Below are positions 1-10,131 of a DNA stretch of 64,000 bases, piece by piece (within the stretch, counting starts at the first letter, position 1; each line of letters opens with the position of its first letter). The DNA comes from Sedimenticola sp. (GTDB lineage Bacteria; Pseudomonadota; Gammaproteobacteria; Chromatiales; Chromatiaceae). The position numbers and the translations under genes are program-made. Under the pieces are notes generated by a model. The model was not told the origin of the DNA, made no database searches, and saw only the letters and a program-made list of their open reading frames with translations. The stretch lies in NCBI GenBank assembly GCA_002869585.1, contig PKUO01000021.1, positions 1 to 64,000 of the forward strand, in the 5' to 3' direction.

Positions 1-13
1 AAGGATTGATCTG

Positions 14-424
14 ATGTCGAAAAAAGATAAGTTAAAAAAAGAGATAAAGCGTCTCAAAAAACAGACCGACAAGGCGTTGCTGAAACAGCAGAAGGCAGAA
101 AAAAAGCTGAAGCGCCTAAAGGATCTGGTGCGCAGTCAGGAGGAGATGCAGGCGCGCACAAAACCGAAAAAGAACAAGGCAGCACCCGTCGAGAAAACTG
201 CCGAGCACGATCAGCAGGATGTGTCTCTGAACAGCACGGGCGTGGCGCGCAGCCAACGTGAGGCATGGAAACGCCACAGCTTTCTGCGCGACCGCTACGA
301 GGCCTATCTGAGCGCTGGAGATGACAGAAGCGATGCGCGCGCTATGGCCAATCGTGATCTGGAGAAGCAGTTCGGCAGAGAGTTTGGCTATACTGAAGCT
401 GAGCTTCAGGATATTTTGACTTAA
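14..424 (+). CDS. Lysine-rich coiled-coil hypothetical protein
   Basis: I do not recognise this 136-residue protein. The first 55 residues are almost wholly Lys, Glu, Leu and Gln in a heptad-like pattern, so a charged coiled coil is likely. Residues 75-136 look globular, with an Arg/Asp-rich segment and a C-terminal stretch around FGREFGYTEAELQDIL. There is no signal peptide or membrane segment. The start is supported by an AAGGA Shine-Dalgarno motif 8 bases before the ATG. The next gene, on the same strand 70 bases on, also has a long lysine-rich segment. The gene may be longer-range co-transcribed with something left of the window. Function unknown. Confidence 0.6.
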   Translation: MSKKDKLKKEIKRLKKQTDKALLKQQKAEKKLKRLKDLVRSQEEMQARTKPKKNKAAPVEKTAEHDQQDVSLNSTGVARSQREAWKRHSFLRDRYEAYLSAGDDRSDARAMANRDLEKQFGREFGYTEAELQDILT

Positions 425-496
425 AGTTTTTTTGTTATCCGGTCGAATATCTGGTATTGAAAATAGATAGAACGATAAATAACCAAGGGGAATGTG

Positions 497-880
497 ATGG
501 CAATACCGGTAAAGCATGTCAATGGGATCGGCCCAAAAACAGTGGAATACCTTGCAACCAAAGGGATTGTCACGGTAAGCGATTTCCTAAACGCGGGTCC
601 AGCTTCGATTGAGGATGCACCTGGGTTCAGCCCGGGGCGTGCCGAACAGGCGTATGCCGCGGCACTCTCCATCGGTGGTCGGGCTGCTGATACCTCCCTG
701 GAGACAGCACCAGCGGTAGAGCCTGCCCCGAAAAAAGCCAAGCAAGGGAAGTCTAAAAAGAAAGACAAAAAAGAGAAGAAATCCAAAGATAAGGATGAGA
801 AAAAGAAGAAAGACAAGAAGGATAAAAAGTCGAAAAAGTCAGATAAGAAGAAAAAGAAGAAATCCAAGAATAATAAATAG
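497..880 (+). CDS. Helix-hairpin-helix protein with long poly-lysine tail
   Basis: Residues 1-65 resemble a helix-hairpin-helix fold like those in DNA-repair and topoisomerase-associated proteins: a VNGIGPKTVEYLATKGI hairpin followed by a second helix pair around DAPGFSPGRAEQAYAAA. Residues 80-127 are about two thirds Lys with Asp, Glu and Ser, resembling histone H1-like tails. I infer a nucleic-acid-binding or nucleoid-associated role; no enzyme motif is seen. ATG 497 is preferred over GTG 494 because AAGGGG lies 7 bases before it. The stop codon is TAG, which shows TAG acts as a normal terminator here. The 3' end is poor in coding complexity but the frame stays open. Confidence 0.65.
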   Translation: MAIPVKHVNGIGPKTVEYLATKGIVTVSDFLNAGPASIEDAPGFSPGRAEQAYAAALSIGGRAADTSLETAPAVEPAPKKAKQGKSKKKDKKEKKSKDKDEKKKKDKKDKKSKKSDKKKKKKSKNNK

Positions 881-988
881 ACGCGAAATCCGATCGAATG
901 CTGTCTCCGTCACCTTGCGGGTGAGGCTGGTGAAACCCGCTGTGTTCCGTCTTGGGGGATTGGCGACGTTGAATCTGGAGGACAGCCT

Positions 989-1405
989 ATGTCTCGACAA
1001 TTGAAGAATATATCCGGTTCCTGTCTTTGCGGTGAAGTGACCTTTGTGGTCAGTGGTGAGGTGTCTGCCTTCCACCTTTGCCATTGCACACGCTGCCGGC
1101 GATCCACCGGTTCCGCGCATGCCTCGAATATTTTTACCAAGCCGGAAAATATCGCCTGGCTGAGCGGCGAAGATAAGATCCACCGCTATGAACACCCTTC
1201 GGCCAAAACATTCGCCAAGCAGTTCTGCGCTCAGTGTGGCTCGGGGTTGCCCTACATCAATAGGCCCGGCACGGCGCTGGTCATCCCCGCTGGTAGCCTG
1301 CAAGGTGACCCTGGCGTCGTGCCGGAAGACAATATTTTCTGGGACTCACGCGCTGCCTGGTATGACCAGGGGGTCAAGGCCGTCTGTTGCGCAGAGTATT
1401 GTTGA
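989..1405 (+). CDS. GFA/CENP-V family zinc-binding protein
   Basis: This 138-residue protein has the full cysteine pattern of the GFA family (glutathione-dependent formaldehyde-activating enzyme-like, CENP-V fold): CLCGEV near residue 12, CHCTRCRRSTGS near residue 32, and FCAQCGSGLP near residue 80. These cysteines bind structural and catalytic zinc in characterised members. The length is typical. Most family members have no proven substrate, so a glutathione-thiol or detoxification role is only suggested by the family. GGAGG lies about 10 bases upstream of ATG 989. The gene runs towards the minus-strand gene ending at 1414, leaving only 8 bases between the two stops. Confidence 0.85.
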   Translation: MSRQLKNISGSCLCGEVTFVVSGEVSAFHLCHCTRCRRSTGSAHASNIFTKPENIAWLSGEDKIHRYEHPSAKTFAKQFCAQCGSGLPYINRPGTALVIPAGSLQGDPGVVPEDNIFWDSRAAWYDQGVKAVCCAEYC

Positions 1406-1413
1406 GTACTCAC

Positions 1414-1806
1414 TTAGGCGCTTTTCGGCTCTGGCGGGCTGACGGTATTTCTGATACCTGCCGACCAGTCGCTGACAAATACCTGGATCGACTCGATAAA
1501 GTCCGGATCGTGCTCGTGTTTATTGATCGTGCAATGAATCAGCGTGGTGTCGCTGCCGTCGTCGCAGGTCACGGACCAGGCGAGGGCATTCGGGCATCCC
1601 GGCATGGAGAATCGGACGCCGTATTTCAACTCCTCACGATTTAGGGCGAATTCGCCCCAGACACAGTAAATAACGCCATACTCACCCTCGTCCTCAAGCA
1701 CCGAGCTGATTGAACTGCAAAGTTCGGGCAGGCGTGACAGGGTCAGCAGTTGTTTCAGGTGGTTTTTATCAAGGCCTGATTGGGCGACTTCAGCAAAGAA
1801 CTCCAT
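1414..1806 (-). CDS. Conserved hypothetical protein
   Basis: I cannot assign this 130-residue acidic protein. It has no signal peptide or membrane helix. Six Cys occur, including PELCSS, VIYCVW, PGCPNAL and SVTCDDGSD, without a clear metal-binding spacing. The central part alternates short beta-like strands with acidic turns, and the tail SPPEPKSA looks disordered. It starts 14 bases after the stop of the YihY-family gene on the same strand, so the two are probably co-transcribed. Confidence 0.6.
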   Translation of the reverse strand: MEFFAEVAQSGLDKNHLKQLLTLSRLPELCSSISSVLEDEGEYGVIYCVWGEFALNREELKYGVRFSMPGCPNALAWSVTCDDGSDTTLIHCTINKHEHDPDFIESIQVFVSDWSAGIRNTVSPPEPKSA

Positions 1807-1820
1807 GGATCATTGACTCA

Positions 1821-2693
1821 TCAGGTTTGGAAATTCTGCGGCTCGGGGATGGTTGTTCCCCGGCGTTCATATTCAGCGATCACTTGGGCCCCAAGCAGCA
1901 GTATCATCGCGGCCACTTCCAGAAACAGCAGGGCGACAATGGCCGAGGCCAGGGTGCCGTAGATCAGGTTGACCAGCGACAGGGTCGAGAAATACCAGAC
2001 GAGCAGGTGCCGGGCGATCTCCCAAAGCATGGCGGCAACCAGGCCGCCGAGCAGGGCGTGTCCGGGGGTGATCTCACCCAGGGGCATTACCAGGTAGATT
2101 GAGCTCAACAGCAACACCAGACCGACCACTCCGAGCAGATAGAGCACGGTGGCCGTCAACCCTTCGAGTTCCACCGACCAGAACAGCACCGTCGCGGTCT
2201 GCCCTTCCCAGACCTGCAGCGCGCCGCTGATGAGACTGATCAGCAGAACCCCTGCGCCGAGGATCAGGATATAGACGTAAGGGATGATCGCGGAGATCAG
2301 GAAATGGCGGCGATGGATTTTCACCCGGTGGAAGAAAATCACCGACATGGCGTTTTCCAGCACGGTAAAGGCCATGGAGCTGAAGAACAGCAGGATCACC
2401 AGGCCCGCCCAACCGATGGTTTCACGGTGGTCCAGGAATCGCTCCAGCTGAAGGGCAAGATCATGGCTCTGCTCGCCGAACAGCAGATTCAGGTTGCCCT
2501 CGACAATCGACAGGAGTTGCTGGCTATCGACAAAATGCGACAGCACCACCAGAAACAGAATGAACAGCGGGATGATCGACAGCAGGGTGTAGTAGGCGAT
2601 GGCGCCGGAGAGCAGGAAACCCTGATTGGCCCGGAACGACCGGACCACGCGCAGCACGAAGGATATGGTTTTTTGCAGGCCGGTTTCAGGCAT
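1821..2693 (-). CDS. YihY/BrkB family inner-membrane protein
   Basis: This 290-residue integral membrane protein has about six transmembrane segments and matches the YihY/virulence-factor-BrkB family. The characteristic first part is seen (FLLSGAIAYYTLLSIIPLF, residues 27-45), as is the conserved region GWAGLVILLFFSSMAFTVLENAM. Members were once called ribonuclease BN, but that activity belongs to another protein; a transporter role is suspected. Length is normal. It is followed after 14 bases by the hypothetical gene at 1414-1806 and preceded after 68 bases by the AIM24 gene, so the three minus-strand genes may form one unit. Confidence 0.85.
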   Translation of the reverse strand: MPETGLQKTISFVLRVVRSFRANQGFLLSGAIAYYTLLSIIPLFILFLVVLSHFVDSQQLLSIVEGNLNLLFGEQSHDLALQLERFLDHRETIGWAGLVILLFFSSMAFTVLENAMSVIFFHRVKIHRRHFLISAIIPYVYILILGAGVLLISLISGALQVWEGQTATVLFWSVELEGLTATVLYLLGVVGLVLLLSSIYLVMPLGEITPGHALLGGLVAAMLWEIARHLLVWYFSTLSLVNLIYGTLASAIVALLFLEVAAMILLLGAQVIAEYERRGTTIPEPQNFQT

Positions 2694-2761
2694 CAGGATT
2701 CTGTGCAGCGCTTGTGTGACAGACGGATATCGATTGTTTTCTCAACGCAGCGATGCTGCCT

Positions 2762-3550
2762 CTATTTGCCATCCAGCAGTCGGCCGATGCCGCCGAGCAC
2801 CGAGCCTTCGCCCTTGTCGCTGCCGCCGGATGACGGGGCATTCGAGATGATGCGGTCGGCCATGCGTGAGAAGGGCAGGCTTTGCAGCCAGACAGTACCT
2901 TGCCCCTTGAGGGTGGCGAGAAACAGGCCTTCGCCGCCAAACACCATCGATTTCAGGTTGCCGGAGCGTTGGATGTCGTACTCGATGCCTCCGGTGAAGC
3001 CCACCAGACAGCCGGTGTCCACCCGCAGGGTCTCACCGCTGAGCCGTTTTTCGACCACGGTGCCACCGGCCTGGATAAAGGCCATGCCATCTCCATGTAG
3101 GGTTTGCAGTATAAAGCCCTCACCGCCGAATAGCCCGGTACCAATCCGCCGGTTGAAGGTGATATCCACCTTGGTCCCCAGCGCAGCGCAGAGAAAGGCG
3201 TCTTTCTGGCAGGTGATCTTTTCGCCGAATTGGGCCATGTTGAGGGCGACAATGTTGCCCGGATAGGGTGCTGAGAAGGCCACGCGCCGTTTGCCGACGC
3301 CGCGGTTGGTGAAGTGGGTGGTGAAAATCGACTCGCCGGTGAAGACGCGCTTACCCGCGGAGAAGAGCTTGCCCATCAGCCCCTCATCGGGGTTGGAGCC
3401 ATCGCCCATCTTGGTCTCGAAATCGATATCCTCTTCCATGTAGGTCATGGCGCCGGCTTCGGCAACCACGGTCTCGCCCGGGTCGAGCTCGATCTCGACC
3501 AGCTGCATTTCCGAGCCGAGAATTTCATAATCCACTTCATGACAACGCAT
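2762..3550 (-). CDS. AIM24 / TIGR00266 family protein
   Basis: The 262-residue product belongs to the AIM24 family (TIGR00266), a beta-rich fold found in bacteria and in the yeast mitochondrial protein Aim24. Typical features are [13 protein letters not shown] near residues 30-42, the Gly-rich [20 protein letters not shown]-like stretch, and repeats of the form [13 protein letters not shown] / [13 protein letters not shown]. No catalytic residues are known. ATG 3550 is chosen over the in-frame GTG 3559 because GAGGAG lies 8 bases before it. The gene sits 54 bases downstream of tonB, so it could be the last member of the receptor-TonB transcript or have its own promoter. Confidence 0.85.
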   Translation of the reverse strand: MRCHEVDYEILGSEMQLVEIELDPGETVVAEAGAMTYMEEDIDFETKMGDGSNPDEGLMGKLFSAGKRVFTGESIFTTHFTNRGVGKRRVAFSAPYPGNIVALNMAQFGEKITCQKDAFLCAALGTKVDITFNRRIGTGLFGGEGFILQTLHGDGMAFIQAGGTVVEKRLSGETLRVDTGCLVGFTGGIEYDIQRSGNLKSMVFGGEGLFLATLKGQGTVWLQSLPFSRMADRIISNAPSSGGSDKGEGSVLGGIGRLLDGK

Positions 3551-3613
3551 CGATGGCACTCCTCTGGTGTTGTTGAGGATTATAGTTTAATCCGGCAATT
3601 TCGTGTTTGGCGG

Positions 3614-4338
<725 letters not shown>

Positions 4339-4342
<4 letters not shown>

Positions 4343-4740
4343 GGCTGTACGGTAACTATGTCCAGGGATTCAGCACCTGCGTTCCTTGCGGCATCGATGA
4401 TTTTGACCGCCTTGCCGAACTGGGCGCCATGATCACCGCGCAGTCGCACAAAACGTTTGTTTGGCGCATGCAAGGCGCCGCGTATGGACTCTTCCAGTTC
4501 ATCTTCCGGGACAATCGCCTCGCCGATATGCAGCAGGCCATCCGGTGTCAGAATCACTTCCACGAATTCGTCAAGCTCGCTGCTGTCCGCGCTGGTGGCC
4601 TTCGGTAGGGCGATGTCGATGCTCTGCTCTTCGATAAAGTGCGCGGTGAGCATGAAGAACACCAGCAGCAGAAAGACGATATCGATCAGCGGCGTCAGAT
4701 TGAGAACGACATTGGAGTGGCGCTTGCGCTCATACGCCAT
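4339..4740 (-). CDS. exbD: ExbD/TolR family proton-channel subunit
   Basis: A 133-residue ExbD-like protein. A single transmembrane helix carries the invariant proton-carrying Asp in [19 protein letters not shown] (residues 16-34), followed by a periplasmic domain of about 95 residues. With ExbB it forms the inner-membrane proton channel that powers TonB. Its start lies 11 bases inside exbB and its stop overlaps tonB by 4 bases, so the trio is tightly coupled. TolR is the alternative name, but no Tol genes are nearby and TonB is, which favours ExbD. Confidence 0.92.
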
Positions 4741-5404
4741 CCGTTATCTCCTCCCAGTGATGGGGCTCGGTGCTATGGGTGGTTGAATCCTGCTGGCCGT
4801 TTCTGCGCTCCAGCAGCAACGAGATGCAGTTTTCCATGGATTGGGCGCGGCGCTCCACCACCCCCTCCAGAAAGTGCAGCAGGATCAACAGCGGGATGGC
4901 GACTGCCAGACCGACCCCGGTGGTGATCATCGCCTCCCAGATGCCGCCGGCCAATGCCTGGGCATCGACCTTGCCGCCGGCCGCCTCGATCACCATGAAG
5001 GCCTTGATCATGCCGGTGATGGTGCCGAGCAGACCGAGCAATGGCGCGGTGTTCCCGAGGATGCCGAGGGTGCGCAGGCCGAACTCCATGCGCTGCAGCT
5101 CCTGGGCGCGGACCCGGCCGCCGACGCTTTTCAGGTCCTTGACCCCGGATTTGTCCGCCGCGAGGATATTCTGGATGATCCGCGCCTCCGGGCCTTTCAG
5201 GGTTGCAACCTGCTGTTGTGCATCATCCTGTTCGAGCATTGTGTCGAGCTCGGGCCAGAGCGGCTTGGGGAGCTTCTGCTGGCGCAGAAACAGCAGGTAA
5301 CTCTCCAGTACGATCGCCAGTCCGATCGAAGAATAGGCGGCCAGAATCCAGACTACCGGTCCGCCCTTGATCATCATTTCTGTCAAATTCATGGTGTTAT
5401 CCAT
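4730..5404 (-). CDS. exbB: ExbB/MotA/TolQ family proton-channel subunit
   Basis: The 224-residue product is an ExbB-like membrane protein. It has an N-terminal helix (GGPVVWILAAYSSIGLAIVLESYLLF) and then a cytoplasmic segment. Two further helices follow, including the family signature LGILGNTAPLLGLLGTITGMIKAF, and the last helix is MITTGVGLAVAIPLLILL. It scaffolds ExbD and TonB. Two starts are possible. ATG 5404 overlaps the upstream gene by 16 bases. ATG 5392 has GGAT about 6 bases upstream and may be the true start, giving 220 residues. Confidence 0.92.
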   Translation of the reverse strand: MDNTMNLTEMMIKGGPVVWILAAYSSIGLAIVLESYLLFLRQQKLPKPLWPELDTMLEQDDAQQQVATLKGPEARIIQNILAADKSGVKDLKSVGGRVRAQELQRMEFGLRTLGILGNTAPLLGLLGTITGMIKAFMVIEAAGGKVDAQALAGGIWEAMITTGVGLAVAIPLLILLHFLEGVVERRAQSMENCISLLLERRNGQQDSTTHSTEPHHWEEITDGV

Positions 5405-6078
5405 CCGCTAGCTGTGCCTATGCCCATCAGAATCAGCAGGCCGACGCTCGAGGTCTCCAGCGCCCCGCGCCACCGGCCGAGGTGTAACTGTAACTGCTTG
5501 CTGAAGTGGGCAATGCCAAAGGTGAAGATCAGGGTGGGAACCAGCACCGCGCCCAGCCCGAAGCCGATGCCGAGGGAGAGTCCGGCGAGGCTGCTGGCGG
5601 TGGTTGCCGCCGCCAGAATGACGGTGGTCAGGGGTGCGCAGGGGTTGAGGGCCATCCCTGTACCCATCAGAAACAGTCCGCCGGGCAGCAGGGGCTTTCC
5701 GGGTGTCGGTTCGAATCTGACCTGCTGCTGGCGTGGTTTTTTGGGGCTGCAGGCGTGCCGGTTTTTTCTGAACAGAATGGACAGGGCCACCAGGATGGTT
5801 GCGCCACCCAGCAGCCAGCGCACCCAGGGGCTCTGCACCCAGTCCTGCACAAGAACCCCGGCCCAGCCAGCGGCGCCGCCCAGCAGGGCATAACCGCACA
5901 GGCGCCCCAGGGAGAAGGGCAGCAGGGTGCGCCAGGAGTCCCGGATACCCTGGCCGGAGGCGGTGAAGACCGGACCCAGGTAGGGCAGGCAGGCAATGTT
6001 GCATGGGCCTGCGCCAAAGCTCAGACCCAGCAACAGGGCTGCGCCAAAGCTCAGGGTGACCGGTTCGATCGGCATCAT
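5389..6078 (-). CDS. CcdA/DsbD-like (TauE/SafE-type) membrane protein
   Basis: This 229-residue protein has about six transmembrane segments. Helix 1 carries FGAGPCNIACLPYLGPVF (Cys26, Cys30), and a later helix carries MALNPCAPLTTV (Cys147). The paired, proline-flanked cysteines in two helices resemble the CcdA/DsbD electron carriers that pass reducing power across the inner membrane. Automated tools may instead label it a sulfite exporter TauE/SafE or UreH-like protein. Stop and start overlap its neighbours (4 bases with the polyferredoxin gene). I infer a redox role in the same process as the polyferredoxin; the substrate is unknown. Confidence 0.7.
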   Translation of the reverse strand: MMPIEPVTLSFGAALLLGLSFGAGPCNIACLPYLGPVFTASGQGIRDSWRTLLPFSLGRLCGYALLGGAAGWAGVLVQDWVQSPWVRWLLGGATILVALSILFRKNRHACSPKKPRQQQVRFEPTPGKPLLPGGLFLMGTGMALNPCAPLTTVILAAATTASSLAGLSLGIGFGLGAVLVPTLIFTFGIAHFSKQLQLHLGRWRGALETSSVGLLILMGIGTASGWITP

Positions 6079-7130
6079 GTGGCTTTCACCTTCTTCTCAG
6101 GTTCGCCCTTGATCAGCCTTTTCAGGGTGTTCTTCTCCCACAGGGTCTGGGCCTTCTTGCGCACCTTGAAGTACTTGGAATCGGCGGAGAAGACCGGAAA
6201 GGTGGCGTACTTCAGCTGCAGCACGTCCTTGTCGCGGCAGAATTCCACACAGCGCCCGCACAGCGTGCAGTCTTCGAAGGTGACATCGCGTTTCACCATC
6301 TCGGTATGGATCTCTTTGATATCCATCGGACAGGCCTTGGCGCACAGCCCACACCTGTCACAGCGTGGCGTGGCGTTCTTCACCAGGCGCAGCAGACCCA
6401 GTTTGCGGAATACCGCATGCAGCGCCAGCATCGGACAGATGCGGCAGAAGGGCTGGCGCACGGTCAGAGCCAGGGCGATCATCAGGCCAAACATGAAGTC
6501 GGCAATCAGCGAGATCACCAGGGTGGTGGTGGAGGCGGTATCCACATAGAGCTGATTGGTTTCGCCGTTGGCCAGGGTGGTGAGGATGCGGCTTGGACAG
6601 ATCTTGCAGAAGGGGTCGCCTAGGTCGTGATTCACCCAGCCGATGCCGGCCATCAGCGGGAAGCCGAACACCAGCAGGGCGAGGATGGCCCATTTGATTG
6701 GCCGCATCTTCTCTACCATGTTGGCGTTCAGGCTCTCGTGACGTTGCAGCCCCAGCTTCTGGCCGATCAGGTGCAAGAACTCCTGGAAGGTGCCCAAGGG
6801 GCAGATCCAGCCGCAGAACGCCTTGTTGAGGACCACGAACAGCAGCACGAAGGTGCCGAGGGTGATCAGGGTTGGCATCAGCCCCATGAGGATGTTGCCG
6901 CCACTGGCGATTACTTCGCCCAGGCGGTGGTCCATCTGGTGCTGAAACGGAATCAGGGTGCAGAGGTCGGAGCCGTTCAGATCGTAGGCGCAGCTCAGCG
7001 CCGGCAGGGCGCCGCTGAGCTTGTCTGCCAGATAATAGGCGCCGATAGAGCTGCCATACACCAGCAGGACTAAGGCGGCGAGTTGCACGACCTTGCGAAT
7101 CACCGAGAGGTTTTTCAGCGGATTCATCAC
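6075..7130 (-). CDS. NapH/NosR-type polyferredoxin membrane protein
   Basis: The 351-residue protein has about five transmembrane helices and the signature motifs of NapH/NosR/CcoG-like iron-sulfur proteins. These are CGWICP (Cys106, Cys110), FCKICP (175, 178), FCRICP (229, 232), and two 4Fe-4S ferredoxin motifs, CDRCGLCAKACP (257-268) and CTLCGRCVEFC (288-298). Such proteins move electrons from quinol or cytoplasmic donors to periplasmic partners. It is not next to nap or nos genes. Here it sits between a TonB receptor, a periplasmic metal-type protein and a CcdA-like protein, so reduction of an imported metal or of a periplasmic thiol is a reasonable inference. ATG overlaps the upstream stop by 4 bases. 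Confidence 0.85.
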   Translation of the reverse strand: MMNPLKNLSVIRKVVQLAALVLLVYGSSIGAYYLADKLSGALPALSCAYDLNGSDLCTLIPFQHQMDHRLGEVIASGGNILMGLMPTLITLGTFVLLFVVLNKAFCGWICPLGTFQEFLHLIGQKLGLQRHESLNANMVEKMRPIKWAILALLVFGFPLMAGIGWVNHDLGDPFCKICPSRILTTLANGETNQLYVDTASTTTLVISLIADFMFGLMIALALTVRQPFCRICPMLALHAVFRKLGLLRLVKNATPRCDRCGLCAKACPMDIKEIHTEMVKRDVTFEDCTLCGRCVEFCRDKDVLQLKYATFPVFSADSKYFKVRKKAQTLWEKNTLKRLIKGEPEKKVKAT

Positions 7131-7927
7131 TTGCCCCCCTTGTTGCTCTTGGCGCGACCGATGAAACCGCCAACCAGCAGGCCCAGTCCGGCGACTGCGA
7201 TCCCCATGTCGAGTGACTGCCAGTGGCTCTGGTTGATGCGGTACTCGGCATTCAGTGCGCTGCGATAGGTGATGCCGTTGTCGACATGTTCGGCAGTGAC
7301 TGTGAAATCGGCGTTGCGCCGATCGCGTTCGCCTTCCACGATGCCCGGAAAGTCGTCGGGCAGGAGAAAGGTCACCTCACCCTGGGCATTGGCCTGCGAC
7401 TCGATGCGACTGCCGTTTTCCGTCTCCAGCACCACCGGCAGATTGGCCAGGGGTTTGTTCTGGAAACGCAGCTTAAAGCCCCATTCCTGCTGGGTGTAGT
7501 AGTGATAGTGACCGCGCGGCAGAGGGGCGGGGACTACCTCGAAGGTGGTTTTTTCAGCATTGACCAGCCGCATGGGGCTCTCCTTGCTGGGCTTGCCGCG
7601 CCGGTAGATGTACTGCACCAGCGCCTCCTTGTACCTGCCCCAGTCCTGCTCAATGACCATGGCGTGGTAGTTGTCCACACCGGTCTTCGGCAGGCTGATT
7701 TCACCCTGCTCGATGCGGGCGGGCTGGGTGGAGAGGTCTGGCGCCCAGAGGGTGACGCTGGCCCCTTCAGCATTGGCGATCATCGGCTTTTTCTCGCCGC
7801 GCCGATGCTGATTGGCCATAGGCGCTTCAGGTTGATGGCCGGGTGCCTGCTGGGCGTGCAGTACCGGAGCTGGGAGCCCCGACAGCATCGTGCAGGTAAA
7901 TAGTAAGGCTCTAACATGGTTGCCCAT
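7127..7927 (-). CDS. Periplasmic DUF4198-like protein with C-terminal membrane anchor
   Basis: The 266-residue protein begins with a signal peptide (MGNHVRALLFTCTMLSGLPAPVLHAQ). A His-rich segment follows (GHQPEAPMANQHRRG), then two beta-sandwich-like parts. The second has the carboxypeptidase-regulatory/DUF4198 look (FQNKPLANLPVVLETENGS then ANAQGEVTFLLPDDFPG). A C-terminal helix (MGIAVAGLGLLVGGFIG) anchors it, leaving a Lys-rich cytoplasmic end. DUF4198 relatives occur with nickel and cobalt uptake systems, so metal handling is an inference. ATG 7927 is used because it opens the signal peptide and lies 13 bases after the receptor stop; upstream in-frame codons would spoil the signal. Confidence 0.7.
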   Translation of the reverse strand: MGNHVRALLFTCTMLSGLPAPVLHAQQAPGHQPEAPMANQHRRGEKKPMIANAEGASVTLWAPDLSTQPARIEQGEISLPKTGVDNYHAMVIEQDWGRYKEALVQYIYRRGKPSKESPMRLVNAEKTTFEVVPAPLPRGHYHYYTQQEWGFKLRFQNKPLANLPVVLETENGSRIESQANAQGEVTFLLPDDFPGIVEGERDRRNADFTVTAEHVDNGITYRSALNAEYRINQSHWQSLDMGIAVAGLGLLVGGFIGRAKSNKGGK

Positions 7928-7940
7928 GGCATGCACTCCG

Positions 7941-10070
7941 TCAGAAGTTATAGGTATATGTAAGCATGGCGTTGCGCGGTGATCCCGCCGAATAGTAGTA
8001 GCTGCTGCCACTCTTTTTCGCTTCTACCGCGTAGTGCTTGTCGAACAGGTTGTCGATGTTCAGCGCCAGGCTGTGCGGCCCCTTTTCGTAGCCGATCATC
8101 AGGCTGGTGAGGAAGTCGTAGCCCTTGTACTGTTCACTGTTTTCGTTGTCCATCCAGTAGGCACCCCAGGTGTCGGACTGCAGCCGCGCCTTCCAACCGG
8201 AGGCGTGCTGATAGCCCATGCTCAGGCTGAGCTGGTGCTTGGGCACATAGGGGATGTAGTTGCCGGAACGGTCGACCAGGGTAGCGCCGGTACGGCCGTA
8301 GACGATCTCCTGGAAGTCCTGGAAGGTATAGTCGCTGTAGGCGTAGTTGGCGCCCACCCACCAGTTGGGGGTGAGGTTATAACGGCTGCTGATCTCGAGT
8401 CCCTTTTTCAGGGTTTCACCGGCATTCTGGAATTCCGTGGACCAGCCATTGATGACCGAGACGATCTCGTCGCTCACCTCGGTGCGATACAGGGCCAGAT
8501 CGAAGCTCCATGTCTTGCTGCGGCCTTTCAGGCCAAGCTCTATGTTGCGCGCCTTGGCGGCATCCAGATCCGGGTTGGATTGAATCTCTGACTCGGAGGG
8601 TACCTGCCCGGACTGGGCAATGGTGCCATACAGGTTGATGCTGTCGTTGAGTGCATAGGTGACACCCAGTTTCGGCGAGAACAGCTTGAACGTGGTGTTG
8701 GTGTCAGTGACTACCGGTGCGGCAAAATCTTCATAGAGTCCGGTGCGGTAGCTATATTCGGAATAGGCGGTATTGCTGATGTCGAAATTGTTGCGATCGT
8801 AGCGGAAACCGATATCGATGTTGATGCGATCGTTCGGTTTCAGTGTCTCCTGCATGAACAGCCCATAGAGGGTATTGGTGGTCGATTCCACCTCCATCAA
8901 GTCACCGGTGGTGTCGGTAACGGTCTGGGTCAGACCGTTCTGGATATCCAGATACTTGTACTTGAAGGATTCGTCCGTATCGTCAACCCGGGCGGTTACG
9001 CCGGCCACCAGGGTGCTCTCACCCAGCAACTGGTGCTTGTAGGCAAACTCCAGATCGGTGCCGAATACATTGGTTCCGGGATTGTCATTGATTGCGCCGG
9101 TAACCGGATGAAAGTGGTCCCAGTTGTTGAAATAGACACGGGGCTTGAAGGTGAGGTCGCCGAACTCCTTCTCCAGCCGGCTGTTGAAAAACCAGATGGT
9201 GGAGTAGCGGCCGTTGCGCTGCCAGGGGCTGCTGGTGTCATGCTGCTCCCCGGTCTGCTTGAACAGCTCGAACTCCTCCTTGGTCATCGAGGCGGGCAGT
9301 TGCATATCCGCCTGGGAGTAGCTCAGCTCGGTCTCCAGGGTGGCGCCGTCATCCAGCATCAGGCCATGTTTGAGGCTCAGTTGCTGGGTGTCGAATTCGT
9401 TCCAGTCGCGCCAGTAATTTTCCAGTTCGCGGTGGGAGGCGGTAATCGAGAAGGCGTTATTGTCGTTGATGTCACCACTGATGCGGCCATGCAGGTTGCG
9501 GCTGCCGTACTCGCCCACCCCGACCCGGACGCGATTGTCATCGGTCTCGAATACCTACTTGGAGATGATCTGCACTGTGCCGCCAGCGGAGCCGCTGCCG
9601 TACAGGGAGCCGGGGCCCTTGGTGATTTCGATACGCTCGATATCCTGGGTGTCGATAAAGTCGAAGCGGGAGAAGCTGTCCGGGTCGGTCATGGGCACGC
9701 CATCGCGCAGCACCATGATCTCGCGCACGCCGTAGTTGGCCTTCTGGCCTGCGCCACGAATCATCAGGCGGACATCGTAGCCACCGTTTTTCGAATCGAT
9801 CAGAACGCCGGGTGTACCCTGGATGGCGTCCTTGATATTGAGCATTTTTGCATCTTCGATCTTCGCTTTGTCGATTACATCGATGGCGCCGGGGACCTCC
9901 TTGGTGCCACGGGCAACGCGCGATGCGGTAACGCTGATGGTGTCCACCGCCTCGTCGTTCTCATCCTGGGTGGTCTCTTCCGCGGCGTACAGCGGGGTGG
10001 CAATGAAGGCTAGTGCACTGCCGGCCAGCAGGGAATGGATGGCAAGGGAGATTATTTTTTTATTCATCAT
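7941..10070 (-). pseudogene. TonB-dependent receptor interrupted by in-frame TAG
   Basis: The full frame is 710 codons. It opens with a signal peptide (residues 1-30, ending PLYAAE), a TonB box (DTISVTA, 43-49) and a plug domain (to about 170, ending GSGSAGGTVQIISK). Codon 172 is TAG (9557-9555). The same frame then continues with VFETDDNRVRVGVGEYGSRN and a complete beta-barrel to the C-terminal strand NAMLTYTYNF. No frameshift is present; one base change to CAG or AAG would restore it. As written, translation gives only a plug fragment. It heads the seven-gene operon. AAGG lies 6 bases before ATG 10070. The ligand is unknown; neighbours suggest a metal chelate. Confidence 0.85.
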
Positions 10071-10131
10071 GGCAACCTTGGTTACTACTTAATCGGGCTG
10101 CCAATTTTATGCTTACTGTTAGTGGTATTTT

